Assembly: GCF_954871325.1 (NCBI RefSeq)
Contig: NC_088776.1
Coordinates: 47,696,569 to 47,760,568, forward strand
DNA length: 64,000 nt
Source: Gordionus sp. m RMFG-2023
Lineage: Eukaryota > Nematomorpha > Gordioida > Chordodea > Parachordodidae
Direction: 5' to 3'
Shown here: piece by piece, positions 1-11,274 of the stretch
Position numbering within the stretch: the first letter of the stretch is position 1
Layout: the number at the start of each line of letters is the position of its first letter
Notes under the pieces: model-generated
Database searches by the model: none
Told to the model about the DNA's origin: nothing
What the model saw: the letters and a program-made list of their open reading frames with translations, nothing else
Made by a program: the position numbers and the translations under genes

Positions 1-157
1 ACTTATATTTTTTAAAAAAATTTGATGGAAGAAATTATGGATGGTGTATAAAAATTAAAAATATCATTTTATAAATTTGTAATGTAAAATTCAATCTAAG
101 TATATTATGAAAGGCTAACACACATTCAATCTATTTTTACAGGTAGTATTTCTTAGT

Positions 158-358
158 TAGTATTGTTAAACGGCTCTTGAGTTGATTTTTTAAAAACGGC
201 GAAATCAATATTTTATCCAAAAAAATTGCTCATAGATGCCACAAAAGTTTTGGACATCTATTATTGAAACCTTGAGAGTTAAACAATACTTTTCTGTCTA
301 AAATATTAAGTTAGCCGTTTTTAAAAATCGACTCAAATCAAGCCATAAAACAACGCTA
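158..358. repeat. hAT-type MITE, family A (copy 1)
   Basis: Near-palindromic ~200-bp element. It starts with a variant of the TAGTGTTGTTAAACGG terminus and ends with the inverted form (AAAACAACGCTA). The interior shows the family hallmarks: a TTAGCCGTTTTTAAAAATCG arm and an AGCTCATAGATG-like middle. This copy is diverged and no clean target-site duplication is visible. Younger copies at 45253, 52365 and 59834 define the family as hAT by their perfect 8-bp duplications. Confidence 0.7.
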
Positions 359-2297
359 TTTCTCGGGTATTTTTTTATTCTTGTTAGAAAATGTTCCTTT
401 ATTTGTATAAGTGCTAATAAGTAGAGTAGCAAAATATATAATAATTTTTACATATTAGGAAAATATTCTAAAATATGAAATTATGCGAAGCATCTATAGC
501 ATTTTTTGGAACATTATCAACCATATTTAACCTTTCATGCCATAGTTTGCATTCAGCAAGTAATGCGTCATGGGATACTTTAACATCCTCACAATAAAAA
601 TTTGCCATATATTTAATGTTTTTCTCTATCAAGATTTAAAATAGATTCGGAAGGATTCTACGGTAACAATATTAGTGAGTGTTAACTAATCAATGAGGGA
701 GTTAAAGAAGGTTATTTTATATTCTTTGACTGACCCTATATTGATATTACAACGATGGGTCTGCCTTGCTCCGAGTCGAGGTAGACATATATTAACTTCA
801 TAGAATACTGTACAATGGCATATAATAGATAAAATTTATCAAATATATTTGCCCTAATTTCCTTAATTCTTTATTCTCATAGTCTCAATTAATAGATGTC
901 ATTTTTTTTAAATATTCTAGTTTTGTTTTGCAGTGGAAAAGTTTCAAATGAATTGGTATGAAATTTTAAAATGGTAGATAAATATAATGCCAAGGAAAAT
1001 TTCAACTCCATATCAATTCATAGTAAATAGTAGCCTATTTATTTCTGCTGAGAAAGTGATAAATAAATGTAAATATATATGCGATACGATGTAGGAATAG
1101 GTAATATTTTGAAAATATATTTTAGCCGACATCTGGATTTATCAGCACCCAATATAAATTTTTGAGGTGTATATATAAATATTGTGGCCATTTTCGCTTT
1201 TAAATCAATAGAAAAAACCGCTTGATATAGAATATTATCATGTAGTGAAGAGTCGGCGATTCGATTCCCAACGGAAACTATATTTCGAAACCTCTTTTTC
1301 TGGAGAGATTCTCTAATTGTTAGAGGGGCGATAGCTATCCAGCAAGGATATGGAAGTACGGTTAATAAATATTTTTAAAAAGTAACAAACTTAAGTAACA
1401 CTTATCCACTCCAAAAATTTATATGACTAGCAGTCGTTACTACTTAACCTCCCCTCCCCCAAAAAAAACTTTTAATGACAAATTTGTGAAATACCCCCTC
1501 CCCTTCGGAGTAGATTTTAAAATGATGAATAAGACAAAAATAGGTTTAGAATGTTGCCTTTCGATTTTTTTAAAAAATTATAAATGATTAATTTCAATAA
1601 TATTCCCTAGATCCGAATTGGTAATAATTAATATAATATGAAATCAAAGTTTTAAAACCTTCTTTGTAAAAAAAAGGGGGAGAAATAATATTGATCTAAA
1701 ATTTACACTTTTGCGCAGTTTGCAGTATATAAAAAAATGCCAAATTCCCAGGAGTAGTTAGTCATAAATTAGTAATGTCAAATGTATTTATACCGAAAAA
1801 TAAATAAATCTTTTAAAAATTACGGTGATATTTTACAAATGAAAATGATACATCACCATTTACATTTTTCTTTCTTTTCTTTTCTGTTTTTAGTATTATA
1901 TTACATAGAAGTTGTAATTATAATTATAATAACTTTTATAAATATAGGGAAAAAAGTTAACAAGTTATTATTTAAAAATTTTTTTTTTTAATTTAATAAA
2001 GTATAAAAAAATAATGTTCAAAATAAGGCAAGGCAAATAATATCTAATCGATTATATTATATTTTAGATGAGGTTGTCGATTATTTATGTTTATGATCAT
2101 CATTTTTTCAAGAAGTGGTAAATATGCTATCAAAATTCAATTATATTATAATAAAAGTGTAGTTAAAATAATTAAATTAGCCATTATAAAATTAATATTT
2201 CATCTTGCACTTTCATTTTTCTATTCTTATCTATATATTTTTCCATTTCTTTAATTTATCTTATTTTTTCATCCTTCCTTCCTTTGACCCACTCTAA
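359..2297. other. Intergenic DNA without recognisable gene
   Basis: AT-rich sequence with frequent stops in all frames. The only longer open frame (1782-1991 +) is low-complexity and hydrophobic, and looks like chance. A tRNA-T-arm-like string near 1257 (GATTCGATTCCC) has no cloverleaf around it. Confidence 0.5.
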
Positions 2298-2588
2298 GGC
2301 TGCATTCATAGTGGAGACGGATCCGATCCGTTCCGTCAAAAGTCAATCTCATTAAAAATGATATATATGTTCATAGTGCGTCCGTTCCGATACCTTCCGT
2401 CTTAAAAACGGATCCGGCAAATTTTGAAGTCAAAACATTTTGACTTTTTGATCCGGCAAATCTTATAGAGCGTTATAACGTTACTTACAATTTTTTTATA
2501 GTCTATGAACATTTATATCATTTTTATTGAGTTTGACTTTTGACGGAACGGATGTAAAAACGGATCCGTCTCCACTATGAATGCAGCC
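2298..2588. mobile_element. PIF/Harbinger-type MITE
   Basis: A 291-bp element with long inverted ends (GGCTGCATTCATAGTGGAGA, then CGGATCCG, and the mirror image at the right end). It is flanked on both sides by TAA, the 3-bp target site usual for PIF/Harbinger elements. It has no coding capacity. The arms are nearly identical over about 30 bp, so the copy is not very old. The family assignment rests on the TAA duplication plus the GG-start of the ends and is an inference. Confidence 0.75.
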
Positions 2589-3011
2589 TAACTGCTAGTT
2601 GATATCTATCCGATTTGTTATAATAATAATGAATTATGAGGTTGGCGAGGTTTAACCAATATAAATTTCAAAATTAATTAAGTGTTTTTGGCAATTTTCA
2701 TTTTAAAAAATATATAATACCAAATAAAACACATATATTAAAATTCATTTTTTTAAAAAAGATAATTGAGAAATAATTTCATATAAAATTATAAGTTTTT
2801 AACTATTTTTTATTTAAATAACGTATTTTACATAAGGATGCTAATAGTAACAAACAATCCTCAAAAAAATAACAAACCTGCAAAAGTGGATTTAGACATT
2901 TTTATTGGTCATTTTTAAATAATCTTAAATGTATTTTTTTTTGTAAATGATTCCAAATGTGTAGGATGCGAATTAATTTTTTAAATGATTCTTTAAGTAA
3001 TTGTAGTTGAC

Positions 3012-3210
3012 GCCTGTCGGGCCTAAAAAATTTATTTTTAAATACCTAGGTCTGGACGAATATTTTAAATAGCTATTATCTATAAAAATTAAAAATAAAT
3101 ATAATATATTTAAAAATCCAGGCCAGGCCTAAAAATATAAAACCCGCCGGGTCAAAAAAATTTTTTTAAAACCGGGCCAAGCGATGCAAATGGTACTTTA
3201 CAGGTCTCTG
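3012..3210. repeat. GGGCC-rich MITE remnant
   Basis: Contains repeated GGGCCT/AGGCCT and CCGGGTC blocks separated by poly-A/T, ending in a CAGGTCTCTG-like terminus at about 3210. The same style of end is seen at 29347, 41855-45119 and 63450-63530. The left boundary is uncertain. Confidence 0.35.
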
Positions 3211-3212
3211 GT

Positions 3213-3365
3213 GGTTGTTGTTAAACGACTAGATTTAGTCGATTTTTAAAAACGGCTAACTCAAGACTCTCGTCAAAAAGGTCTTACATCAATTGATGAA
3301 ATTTCGAAGATTGGGCTAGAATCTTGATCTTGTCATTTTTAAAAATCGAGCAATTTAAAAACAAT
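3213..3365. repeat. hAT-type MITE, family A (copy 2, degraded)
   Basis: The left end GTTGTTAAACGACT and the AAAAACGGCTAACTCAA arm are recognisable. The right end is decayed (AGCAATTTAAAAACAAT). This is an old copy lying directly after the GGGCC-rich remnant. Confidence 0.5.
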
Positions 3366-3554
3366 CCGACCCGAGATTGTATTTTTGAATCATTTCTCGA
3401 CTAGGCTTGAGCAATGTAAAATCTATCTCTATCAAGTGATGGAGGTTAAGAAAAATAAATTTGTATATGATTTCTAGGCGCAACGTGTTTATTTAGCCGT
3501 TTAGAATAACACATATAACTCATAAACATATATTATATTAGCTTCCGTAATATA

Positions 3555-3679
3555 CAGTGAAACGCCTACATGTGACTGATCACCTCTTCCGCTTTGCCCT
3601 CAAAACCTATTAATTTAAACAACCTCCATGTTGCCTCAAAAGTAATCACCCTTGTACCATATGGTTAGAGGTTTCACTT
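3555..3679. repeat. Short TA-flanked MITE
   Basis: About 125 bp bounded by CAGTGAAACGCCTA and the mirror-image TAGAGGTTTCACTT, with TA on each side. This resembles a Tc1/mariner-derived MITE. There is no coding sequence. The assignment rests on only about 15 bp of inverted end. Confidence 0.45.
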
Positions 3680-3847
3680 TATTAAAACCGACATATTTTC
3701 ACTCTACTCTTAAAAACCTAAATTTTAATGATTAGATGTTTCCAGGGTTTGGCCAGATAATAAGTTTTTTTTTTAAGAATTGGGGATGATGCCTAAAACA
3801 AGTAATGTTACTGTGGAGGAAGAAGGTAAAGCGTACTCAATGCACAT

Positions 3848-4195
3848 AATAGTGCGCACAAATTGAGCATTTAAAGGGCAAATAATGCATTTCAAATGAC
3901 CTCGTGCAAATTGGTAAAATTAGAGTTTGGCGTTAGCAACCATTTTAAAAAACGCAAATAGGTTTGCTTTTCCGTTACTTTTTATTATTATTCGCTGTGT
4001 AATAATATATAAAATGTAATACAAAATGTATTATAAATATCTTACTTATATGCTAAAAAGGAAAATTTGGAAATTAAAGAAATAAGAACGCAGACGATAA
4101 TATAATTTTCAAAAGACAAATCCTTTTTTTTAAGAACTTATTTAAAAAGTTGCTTTGCAACGCAGCGTTTGAAACGCTCAATTTGTGGGCACTAT
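3848..4195. repeat. Inverted-repeat MITE, family C (copy 1)
   Basis: The left end ATAGTGCGCACAAATTGAGC is mirrored by GCTCAATTTGTGGGCACTAT at the right end. A second copy of the same family lies at 37842-38124 inside a cyclotransferase intron. No target-site duplication could be decided. Confidence 0.55.
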
Positions 4196-4199
4196 AATT

Positions 4200-5824
4200 C
4201 GATTACGACGCGCGTAAAATATTTTAAAAGGCTTTTAAAAATTTAAACACAGTGAAAATAATTAGAGCTATAGAGCTAGCAACGCCATTGCCTAGAACTA
4301 ATATAACTATTTGTCAAATAAACATAATGCAAATTTTAATCGCTCAACTCAATGAATGTCCAAATGAAGGAAATTTTTTATTGGCTTAAATATATTTAAA
4401 ATTAAACAAGTATTGAAGTAAGGAGTGGGGAAGAAAGGTTAGAGAGATGTGGGTTAGGGTTATTTAAAGGTTGAGAAATATGGGTTAGTTATATGATTGG
4501 TTTATAATAAAATTTAATATATTTTATGATCAACCTGTCAAACCTAAGAGGTCGTGTTATTATAAATCAAAGAATAACATTTTTAATAAATCAGCTGTTG
4601 TAATGGTACCTTGAGTTGACCATAATCGATGTATATATTCTCTTTAGTATTACACATATATTCGTAATAAACTCGGATGATATAAAAAATAATATTTTGT
4701 TAAAATTTTTAGATTAATCTTTATATTTTTTTATTATTAATAATAGTAATATAAAAAATTTTTTAATCGATATTAAGTGATCTTATTCTTATTTATCGAT
4801 AAATTAGAATAGGGCCACTTCAAATCAAAGTATGTTAATATCACATTTCCCAATGATCTATAATTATTTATTAATGTGGAATGATTTTTTTTATTAAAAA
4901 TTATTATAATATTGTTAAGAAAAGATGAATGTCTACCAAAATAATTTTATAAGAATAGGTTCCTATAATTAATAGACCCATCGTTTCATTATTCTATTAT
5001 TAGGATTCTAATTACGCGTCAATAAACTTGACAGGAGACGGAATGTCATTTGATTGACATCATAATTAAAAGAAATTAGAATAAGAACTATAGATTTTAT
5101 TACACAGAGGAAAAAAAGAGTATTAAGGGTGGAGGGGGGGGGGGTGATATATTAAGATTTCTATCACTCAATTCAACCAAAAATGGAGTTAAAGGTTTAT
5201 TAAATCAAGGATCTTTTTATATATCAATTCCATTTCATCTTAAAACTTGGACAAGAAAGAAGTGCGCCAATACCCATACTTTGTATCGGTCATTGTAAGC
5301 ATCGACCGATGTTTCCAATTTTAGTCGATACAAATAGCCAATACCCAAAATAGATAATCAACCCTCATAAATTTTTAGAAAAATTTAGTCGATATTAATC
5401 CGTAAATTTTTTTTAAGTTTATAAATACTAAGAACATGGGCATTTTTGTTCTTTTTCCGTTCCCAATCCGGCGTTCCTATATTCTTAGTATTACTAATTT
5501 TCCGCGAGTTACGTTTCCGGAACGTTCCAATCCATGTCCTTGGTCAAATCCGATCGCGATTTCATTTTAAATTAATTCCCTTTTACAAATTTCATAAATT
5601 AATAATTAATAATGAATGATAAATAAAAATTAGTCGAGGTTCTAAGTCTAATTTTATTGGATGGGTGAGTGGACTTCGTGACTAATATTAAATTGGTTAC
5701 AATAAAAAAACAATCAATTTTTTCACCCAAACTTGGGCTCGAATCGAATACCTAGCACACCCCAGATATGTTTGTCTCTGAGTTATCACGTAATTTTTAA
5801 AAAATGTAAATTTTTTATATTTAA
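4200..5824. other. Intergenic DNA without recognisable gene
   Basis: AT-rich, with stops in every frame. There is a G-run near 5137-5145. No TIR pair, exon or RNA gene could be recognised. Confidence 0.45.
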
Positions 5825-5832
5825 ATTAAACC

Positions 5833-6079
5833 CACTGATGTATATATACTGCTAGATTGGCGATTTGTTTACTAGTTAAAAGTGTCCATACATAGGAGTC
5901 AGCTATAGCACCATTTTGTGACTTGCACGTCGATTAAATTTATTGATATGCACTCATATAATAATAAATAAAGACAATTAGTCGAATTGCAAGCCATAAA
6001 ATGGCGCTACAGCTGACTCCTATGTTTGGACACTTAGTAAAAGAATCGCCAATCTAGTAACATATAATATACATCATTG
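5833..6079. mobile_element. hAT-type MITE
   Basis: A 247-bp palindromic element. The left arm (CACTGATGTATATATACTGC, then TAGATTGGCGATT and AAGTGTCCATACATAGGAGT) is mirrored at the right end. It is flanked by 8-bp duplications ATTAAACC (5825-5832) and ATTAAACT (6080-6087), differing at one base. The 8-bp duplication and CA-start fit the hAT superfamily. It has no coding capacity. Confidence 0.75.
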
Positions 6080-6481
6080 ATTAAACTATATGGAAAAACG
6101 GTGAGTTTTAAACATAAACCAGATAATCTCAACTTTCTTATTATATATTTAGAATATGTTCATCTTTAAACTTGTCGAACTTTTTTACAGACTAGAGTTT
6201 GGAAATATTTGGGTTATTATGCCAAATAAATCATGATTCTGCTAATTTTGTAAACTATAAACCAAAGTAAGAATTACCTAAAGCAGCATTAAAATTTTGG
6301 CACCCCATTTTTTATATTTTTGGAGATATCACGAGTCAGAGTATGAAAAGAAAACTGACCCATTTTTGGTTTTTACGCTTAACGATGTCATTTAATAAAA
6401 GATTTTATTAAAAGCCAGAATTATAAATAATGGTAACCAAATAGTGTATATGCATCCATACTATATTTAAATTTTCTTTTA

Positions 6482-7133
6482 AAATATGGCGGTCCATTTA
6501 ACCATTCTAAGTTTAAAATTCTTGTAAAAAATAATTCTCCGAATTTTATAAAAATTTAAGCAAATGTCACTAAGACAAATTTATATCTGTATATAAAAAA
6601 ATGGAATGTCAAGTTTCTGCTTTCTTGGAGAAAATCTATAAAAATACTAAAAAAACAAGGGTTTTTTGTTCAATACATAGCTATGTAATCATTTAATATT
6701 TAAATATTATTATATTTTTATTAACACTAAAGGATCTACAAGACATATTTATGCAAAATTTTAAATATACTAAAAATTCTGAGTTTGAGCCTTGGGTGAT
6801 TTGAAAAATATGGTATAATAAATAATACATGTAATTTACGGTTTTTAAATATTTTCGTACCAATAAAAAATTGCATTATGTGTTCATATCTTAGATTCAT
6901 CACTATAATAAGAACATCATATAAAAAAAATTAAAATCATAATAGAAAAATAAAATATCTTTGTTTTTTAAGTATTTTTAACGATTTTCACAGTGAAAGC
7001 TAACGACATTTCTAAATTTTTAGACAGATATAGATTGATTTTAGTGGCATTTTCTTAAAATTTTATAAACAACGAAGTAACTATTTTTTTATAAGGATTT
7101 TAAACTGAATGGAATTAAATTAACCGCCGCATT
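6482..7133. repeat. Fold-back element with ~120-bp arms
   Basis: The left arm (about 6482-6600, from ATGGCGGTCCATTTAACC through GTCACTAAGAC and TATATCTGTAT) is mirrored by about 7005-7133 (ATAGATTGATTTTAGTGGCA through AATTAACCGCCGC). The loop is about 400 bp of AT-rich sequence. The right edge abuts the TAA target site of the next element, which therefore inserted at or beside its end. The arms are diverged, so the copy is old. Confidence 0.55.
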
Positions 7134-7467
7134 TAAGGCTGTGTCCTAAATATCAAAAATTGGATAAAAATTATATCACGCAATTTGCGCGAATGTAGCG
7201 AAAAAAATAATATAAGCCATTTTTAATGGAAAATTAAAATTTCGATTTTGCGCATATTACGTGATTCTTAAAAATTTTACGATTCGTAAAACTTTAATCA
7301 TTTTATCATAAAACTTTTGCAAATTGAGGGAATAAAAATGGCGAACGAATATCAATTGATGGAAAATATAAGACCTTATAGACATGTAATAGTGATTTTA
7401 AATAGAGATACAGCTGCAAGTAAAGTCAAATGGGAAGAGATTATATAAATATTATTTTATATTTTAG

Positions 7468-7630
7468 GTTCAGGTGCTGCTTGATGAACGGCAAGCACCT
7501 TAAATTTGATGAAGATTTTTACTGGCTAAAAGAAAATGTGGAGGATATATGTAAGCACACTGAAGCCAGTTTCAATTTGAAACAATCTAAGGATGCTATT
7601 AATGTACAAATATCTCCACATGTATTATAA
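7468..7630 (+). CDS. Exon-like open segment, unknown
   Basis: A good 3' splice-site-like run (ATTATTTTATATTTTAG) precedes an open segment that ends with TAA at 7628-7630. Its predicted residues are charged and helix-like (for example FYWLKENVEDIC and EASFNLKQSKDA), unlike the low-complexity chance frames around it. I do not recognise a family. It lies inside the 7137-8502 element, so it may be a captured gene fragment or a scrap of the element's own gene. Its 3' end merges into the 96-bp repeat. Confidence 0.2.
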
Positions 7631-7885
7631 CATGAAATTAGAACTATATAATATATTTTAGGATTATGAGCCAAACATCCAAGATATGTTAAATGTACAA
7701 ATATCATCACAAATATTATAACATTAAATTAAAACTATATAATAATCTATATCTTAAGATTATGAGCCAAACATCCAAGATATGTTAAATGTACAAATAT
7801 CATCACATGTATTATAACATTAAATTAGAACTATATAATAATCTATATCTTAGGATACAGAGCCAAACACAAGATATGTTAAATG
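7590..7885. repeat. Tandem repeat, 96-bp unit, ~2.8 copies
   Basis: The phrase ATTATGAGCCAAACATCCAA recurs at a spacing of 96 bp (7663, 7759, and a variant near 7855). The repeats share AAATGTACAAATATCATCAC and the ATTAGAACTATATAAT block. The first partial unit includes the 3' end of the exon-like segment. Confidence 0.75.
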
Positions 7886-8514
7886 AGTGTCAATCAGAAA
7901 CAAATTTTTGAATTAAAAATGAAATTTTCCCTTCATATTTATAATTTTCTATATTATTTTCATATTTACAATTTGTCTTCATATTTATAATTTTGTATAT
8001 TTTTATAATAAAAATTATTATGTTTAATGAATTTTTATAAAATGTGATTTAAGTCATTTTAGCAGTTTAAATACAAATCAAATCAAAACAACACTTTTTA
8101 TTGAATAATTATAAACAAATGCTACAACTTTGACAAATTTAAACATTCATAAGAAATATAAGGTAATGGTAATTAAAAAATAAATGTATATAAAAATTTT
8201 GGAATAAGGGTTTCATAATTAATTTGTGATATCAATAATAATATTTTGTAATAAGCAGTCAGCCTTAACAATTTGTATAGTATTAGTAATATTAGTTTCT
8301 GAGGATTTATATAAGTGCTTAAATTTGGAACTCATGAACATGATTATCTTTAAAATAATTATTAATTCACATCAAACATTTTGTATATTATAAATTGAAA
8401 ATAAATGTATGATATGGGACATGTTTCGTGTCTCTCAAAACTCACGAAAGTTTTGCGATTGGGAAAACTTTTAGGAATTTTTTTTTAATTTAAGACACAG
8501 CCTAAAAAAATTAT

Positions 8515-8958
8515 ATTATTTTTTGAATGTTACAATCATCTGTAGTTTTTTGTAACTCTTTTAATTGAATGACAATTGATAAGTGCAAAATAAGATTTTT
8601 TATACTTTGACCCTTGCTTTATATATCCAAAAACATAAAAGCTAGAATAATAAAATTTTAACACTTGCTTTAGTTACATGGTATCCTAGTTCGTAAATAA
8701 AATTTCACCGAATTCCCAAAGGGTCCTGCGAAACTCATTATTTTTTGAATGTTACAATCATCTGTAGTTTTTTGTAACTCTTTTAATTGAATGACAATTG
8801 ATAAGTGCAAAATAAGATTTTTTATACTTTGACCCTTGCTTTATATGTCCAAAAACATAAAAGCTAGAATAATAAAATTTTAACACTTGCTTTAGTTATA
8901 TGGTATCCTAGTTCGTAAATAAAATTTCACCGAATTCCCAAAGGGTCCTGCGAAACTC
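8515..8958. repeat. Recent 222-bp tandem duplication
   Basis: Two copies (8515-8736 and 8737-8958) differ at only about two positions by eye. The 12-bp word ATTATTTTTTGA begins each copy and appears a third time at 8959. The high identity implies a recent duplication, possibly by slippage or repair between the short words. There is no coding signal. Confidence 0.9.
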
Positions 8959-9229
8959 ATTATTTTTTGATCGATTTGACGTGGGATGGATGCCCAGCAT
9001 ATTTACAGTGTTTGAAATAAATACTTTATTTTTTGGAGGGGTAAATTTTTGTTAATTATTAGAAGAAAAATCGCTTGATGCTTATTTAATAATAATAACA
9101 TATCGTGTTTATTTTAATGATCCCAAATGCTTGGGACTTTTTCACATAGAAACTTTAATTATGTATTATCATAAAAGAAAAATTTTCTGAAAATAAAACA
9201 TAATCAATGATGTTTAACAGTAAAGGTGC

Positions 9230-10290
9230 TATATTTGGATCGGCTAACTTGGCCTAATCTACTATCATGTGCCGAATAAATTTCGCCAAGCATTTTTCGT
9301 TCATATCAGCTCCGACCAGAGTCCTTATAAATGAACTTTTGGTTATTTACACTTTAGATTCCAAATTTTAAGCCTTATCATATTTCTTTCTCACATCTTT
9401 ATCCAAGGGGTCTCCTATAATTAAGCGATGATGGTGGCACACGCTTCTCCTTAAATCAGCTAATAAGGCCAGACCTTACCCTTAAATAATCCAATGTCAT
9501 TTTTGCAATGCCGAATTCATAAGTCTTGGGATAAGCTCGTCAGAATAAATTCGATGGATTCTTTGGTGAGATCGACAGCAAATTTTTTTTATCTCTCTTA
9601 AATAGTGTGTTACATACTACTATTTCAATGGAATCCAGAAATCTTGCAAAGTTTCCTCAATATTTCTCATACCAAGGTTAAAGCCTCCATGAACTCTTTC
9701 ATATCCTTCAGCATATTCTCCAACATGTTTATTAAGCACACCTGATATCGTCTCTATCCCAAATTATATTTTCTATTCACAATTTCCAACTTGAGGTGCA
9801 AAAGCTGAGATCATGTTAAACATTTTTACCAATGACCAATTTAAAGAATAATCTAATCATTCAATCTCTTCGTTCTTTGTCGATCAACTTCTTTGCAATA
9901 AGCACATATATCCCTGCCAGAAAAACTTGCACTTTGAGCCATACAGTCAACATTTTTACATTTTCTTTTCGATCTTGCCTATTGTACACAGCATACATCT
10001 ATACTCATTCTATTTAGCACTTCAACTATCTCACCAAAGCTACAATATTATATGTTATGACTTTTATACTATTCAATCCCCACATTAGTATCAGGTCAAT
10101 AATGGTTGACAATGTCTCGTTTTCCCTAGATGAAGTTCTGCTGAATTTCCCATCCATCCTATTGTCATAGATGGCTGAGAAGGCCCAAGGGTACTTAGAA
10201 CTATACCCCACCCATATTTTGTAGAGACCAAAAGTGGCTTTTGGGGTGGCTATTTTTATGATCTGTTTGTTATCACCCATTTAATGGTTT
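9230..10290 (-). pseudogene. RTE-like LINE endonuclease remnant
   Basis: Read on the - strand from 10290 to 9230, three frames in turn give pieces of an APE-type endonuclease like that of RTE-type LINEs and CFDP2-like proteins. In order: KVITYNIVALVR (the usual start strand KIATWNVRTL), a NIDVCCVQ-like strand, FKLVIGKNV, LNKHVGEYAEGYE followed by VHGGFNLGMRNIE (the DFNAHVG / GVHGG / G.RN.EG signature), then VVCNTLF and KVRSGLI. The frame shifts repeatedly and there are in-frame stops, so it is a dead fragment without a reverse transcriptase. Confidence 0.75.
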
Positions 10291-10591
10291 TTACACCCCA
10301 TTGAGAAAAAAAGTGATCATATATCCCAGACTACAAGGAACCTTTTAAACGCCTATTGGCCATCTGGAAATATTGTCCTTCCCCAACTATGTTGAGACAG
10401 AAGGTAATTCACTTTAGTATTAAATGTACATAACAAAAAAACGGTAGTATTCATTTTGATAATAACTCAAAGTAGTAAATTTTTTAATTGGATGAAATAT
10501 ATATCAAAATTTAATATTGCTAATAAGGGTGAGTATACATTTAAATTAGACCATTTTTATTTTAATAAAATTTAATTATTTTTATTTAGAG

Positions 10592-11266
10592 TAGGGATGT
10601 ACCGATATTTTATATCGGACCGATATTTCGCCCATTTAATATCGATATATTATAAAATTTTCCGATCCAATATAAAATGACGCATTTAACAAAATTTAAA
10701 AAAAGTTATATCTAAAAAACCATTTATTTTTATAAATAAAATCGAAATATATTTTTTAATTTCTTTAATAGTAATAATTAGTTAATAAACATTCTGCAAT
10801 ATAGTTATTTTTTTCGCATTCTGTTTAAAAAGTGTTCATTAATCTCTTCAGAATCTGTTTTTAGTGATGCTAGTGATATTAACAGTCCCCATCACTGCAG
10901 ACCAATCTCTGATAAATTGGAAATTTTGGTATTTCTAAAAAGAAATCTCTGATATATTAATTTTAAATATTAATTTCAAATTTCATAATATATTTGTTTA
11001 TTACTAATTATGTAAATAGATTAATGTTATTACTTATTATATAAATAATAGCAATTGAATTAAGATCATTATAATATATTTAAATGACATATGTTATGGT
11101 ATAGTAAAATCATAGATGTTGTACTAAAAGTATATTAAAAATTAAAACCGTTATCTTTACAGAATACAAAATTAGATATATCAAATCGATTATCGGCCTA
11201 TATTAATTTAATATCTGGAATATCGTATTGAATCGGCCTCCAAAAAGTGGTATCGGTACACCCCTA
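10592..11266. mobile_element. hAT element remnant, TAGGGATGTACCGATA family (copy 1)
   Basis: A 675-bp element with ends TAGGGATGTACCGATA and TATCGGTACACCCCTA and perfect 8-bp duplications ATTTAGAG (10584-10591, 11267-11274). The interior shares a block with the copy at 31985. Read on the - strand, that block resembles the tail of a zinc-finger-BED hAT transposase (DSEEI.EHF-like). It is an internally deleted, non-autonomous copy. Confidence 0.9.
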
Positions 11267-11274
11267 ATTTAGAG

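Larger units (their letters stand above)
7137..8502. mobile_element. PIF/Harbinger-type element
   Basis: A 1,366-bp element with inverted ends GGCTGTGTCCTAAAT and ATTTAAGACACAGCC, flanked on both sides by TAA. The 3-bp TAA duplication and GG-start suggest PIF/Harbinger. Inside lie an exon-like open frame (7468-7630) and a 96-bp tandem repeat (about 7590-7885). No DDE transposase could be recognised, so it is probably non-autonomous. Confidence 0.6.

Noticed and set aside
1240-1290. T-arm-like GGCGATTCGATTCCC
   Set aside because: No cloverleaf can be drawn in the surrounding 80 bp.
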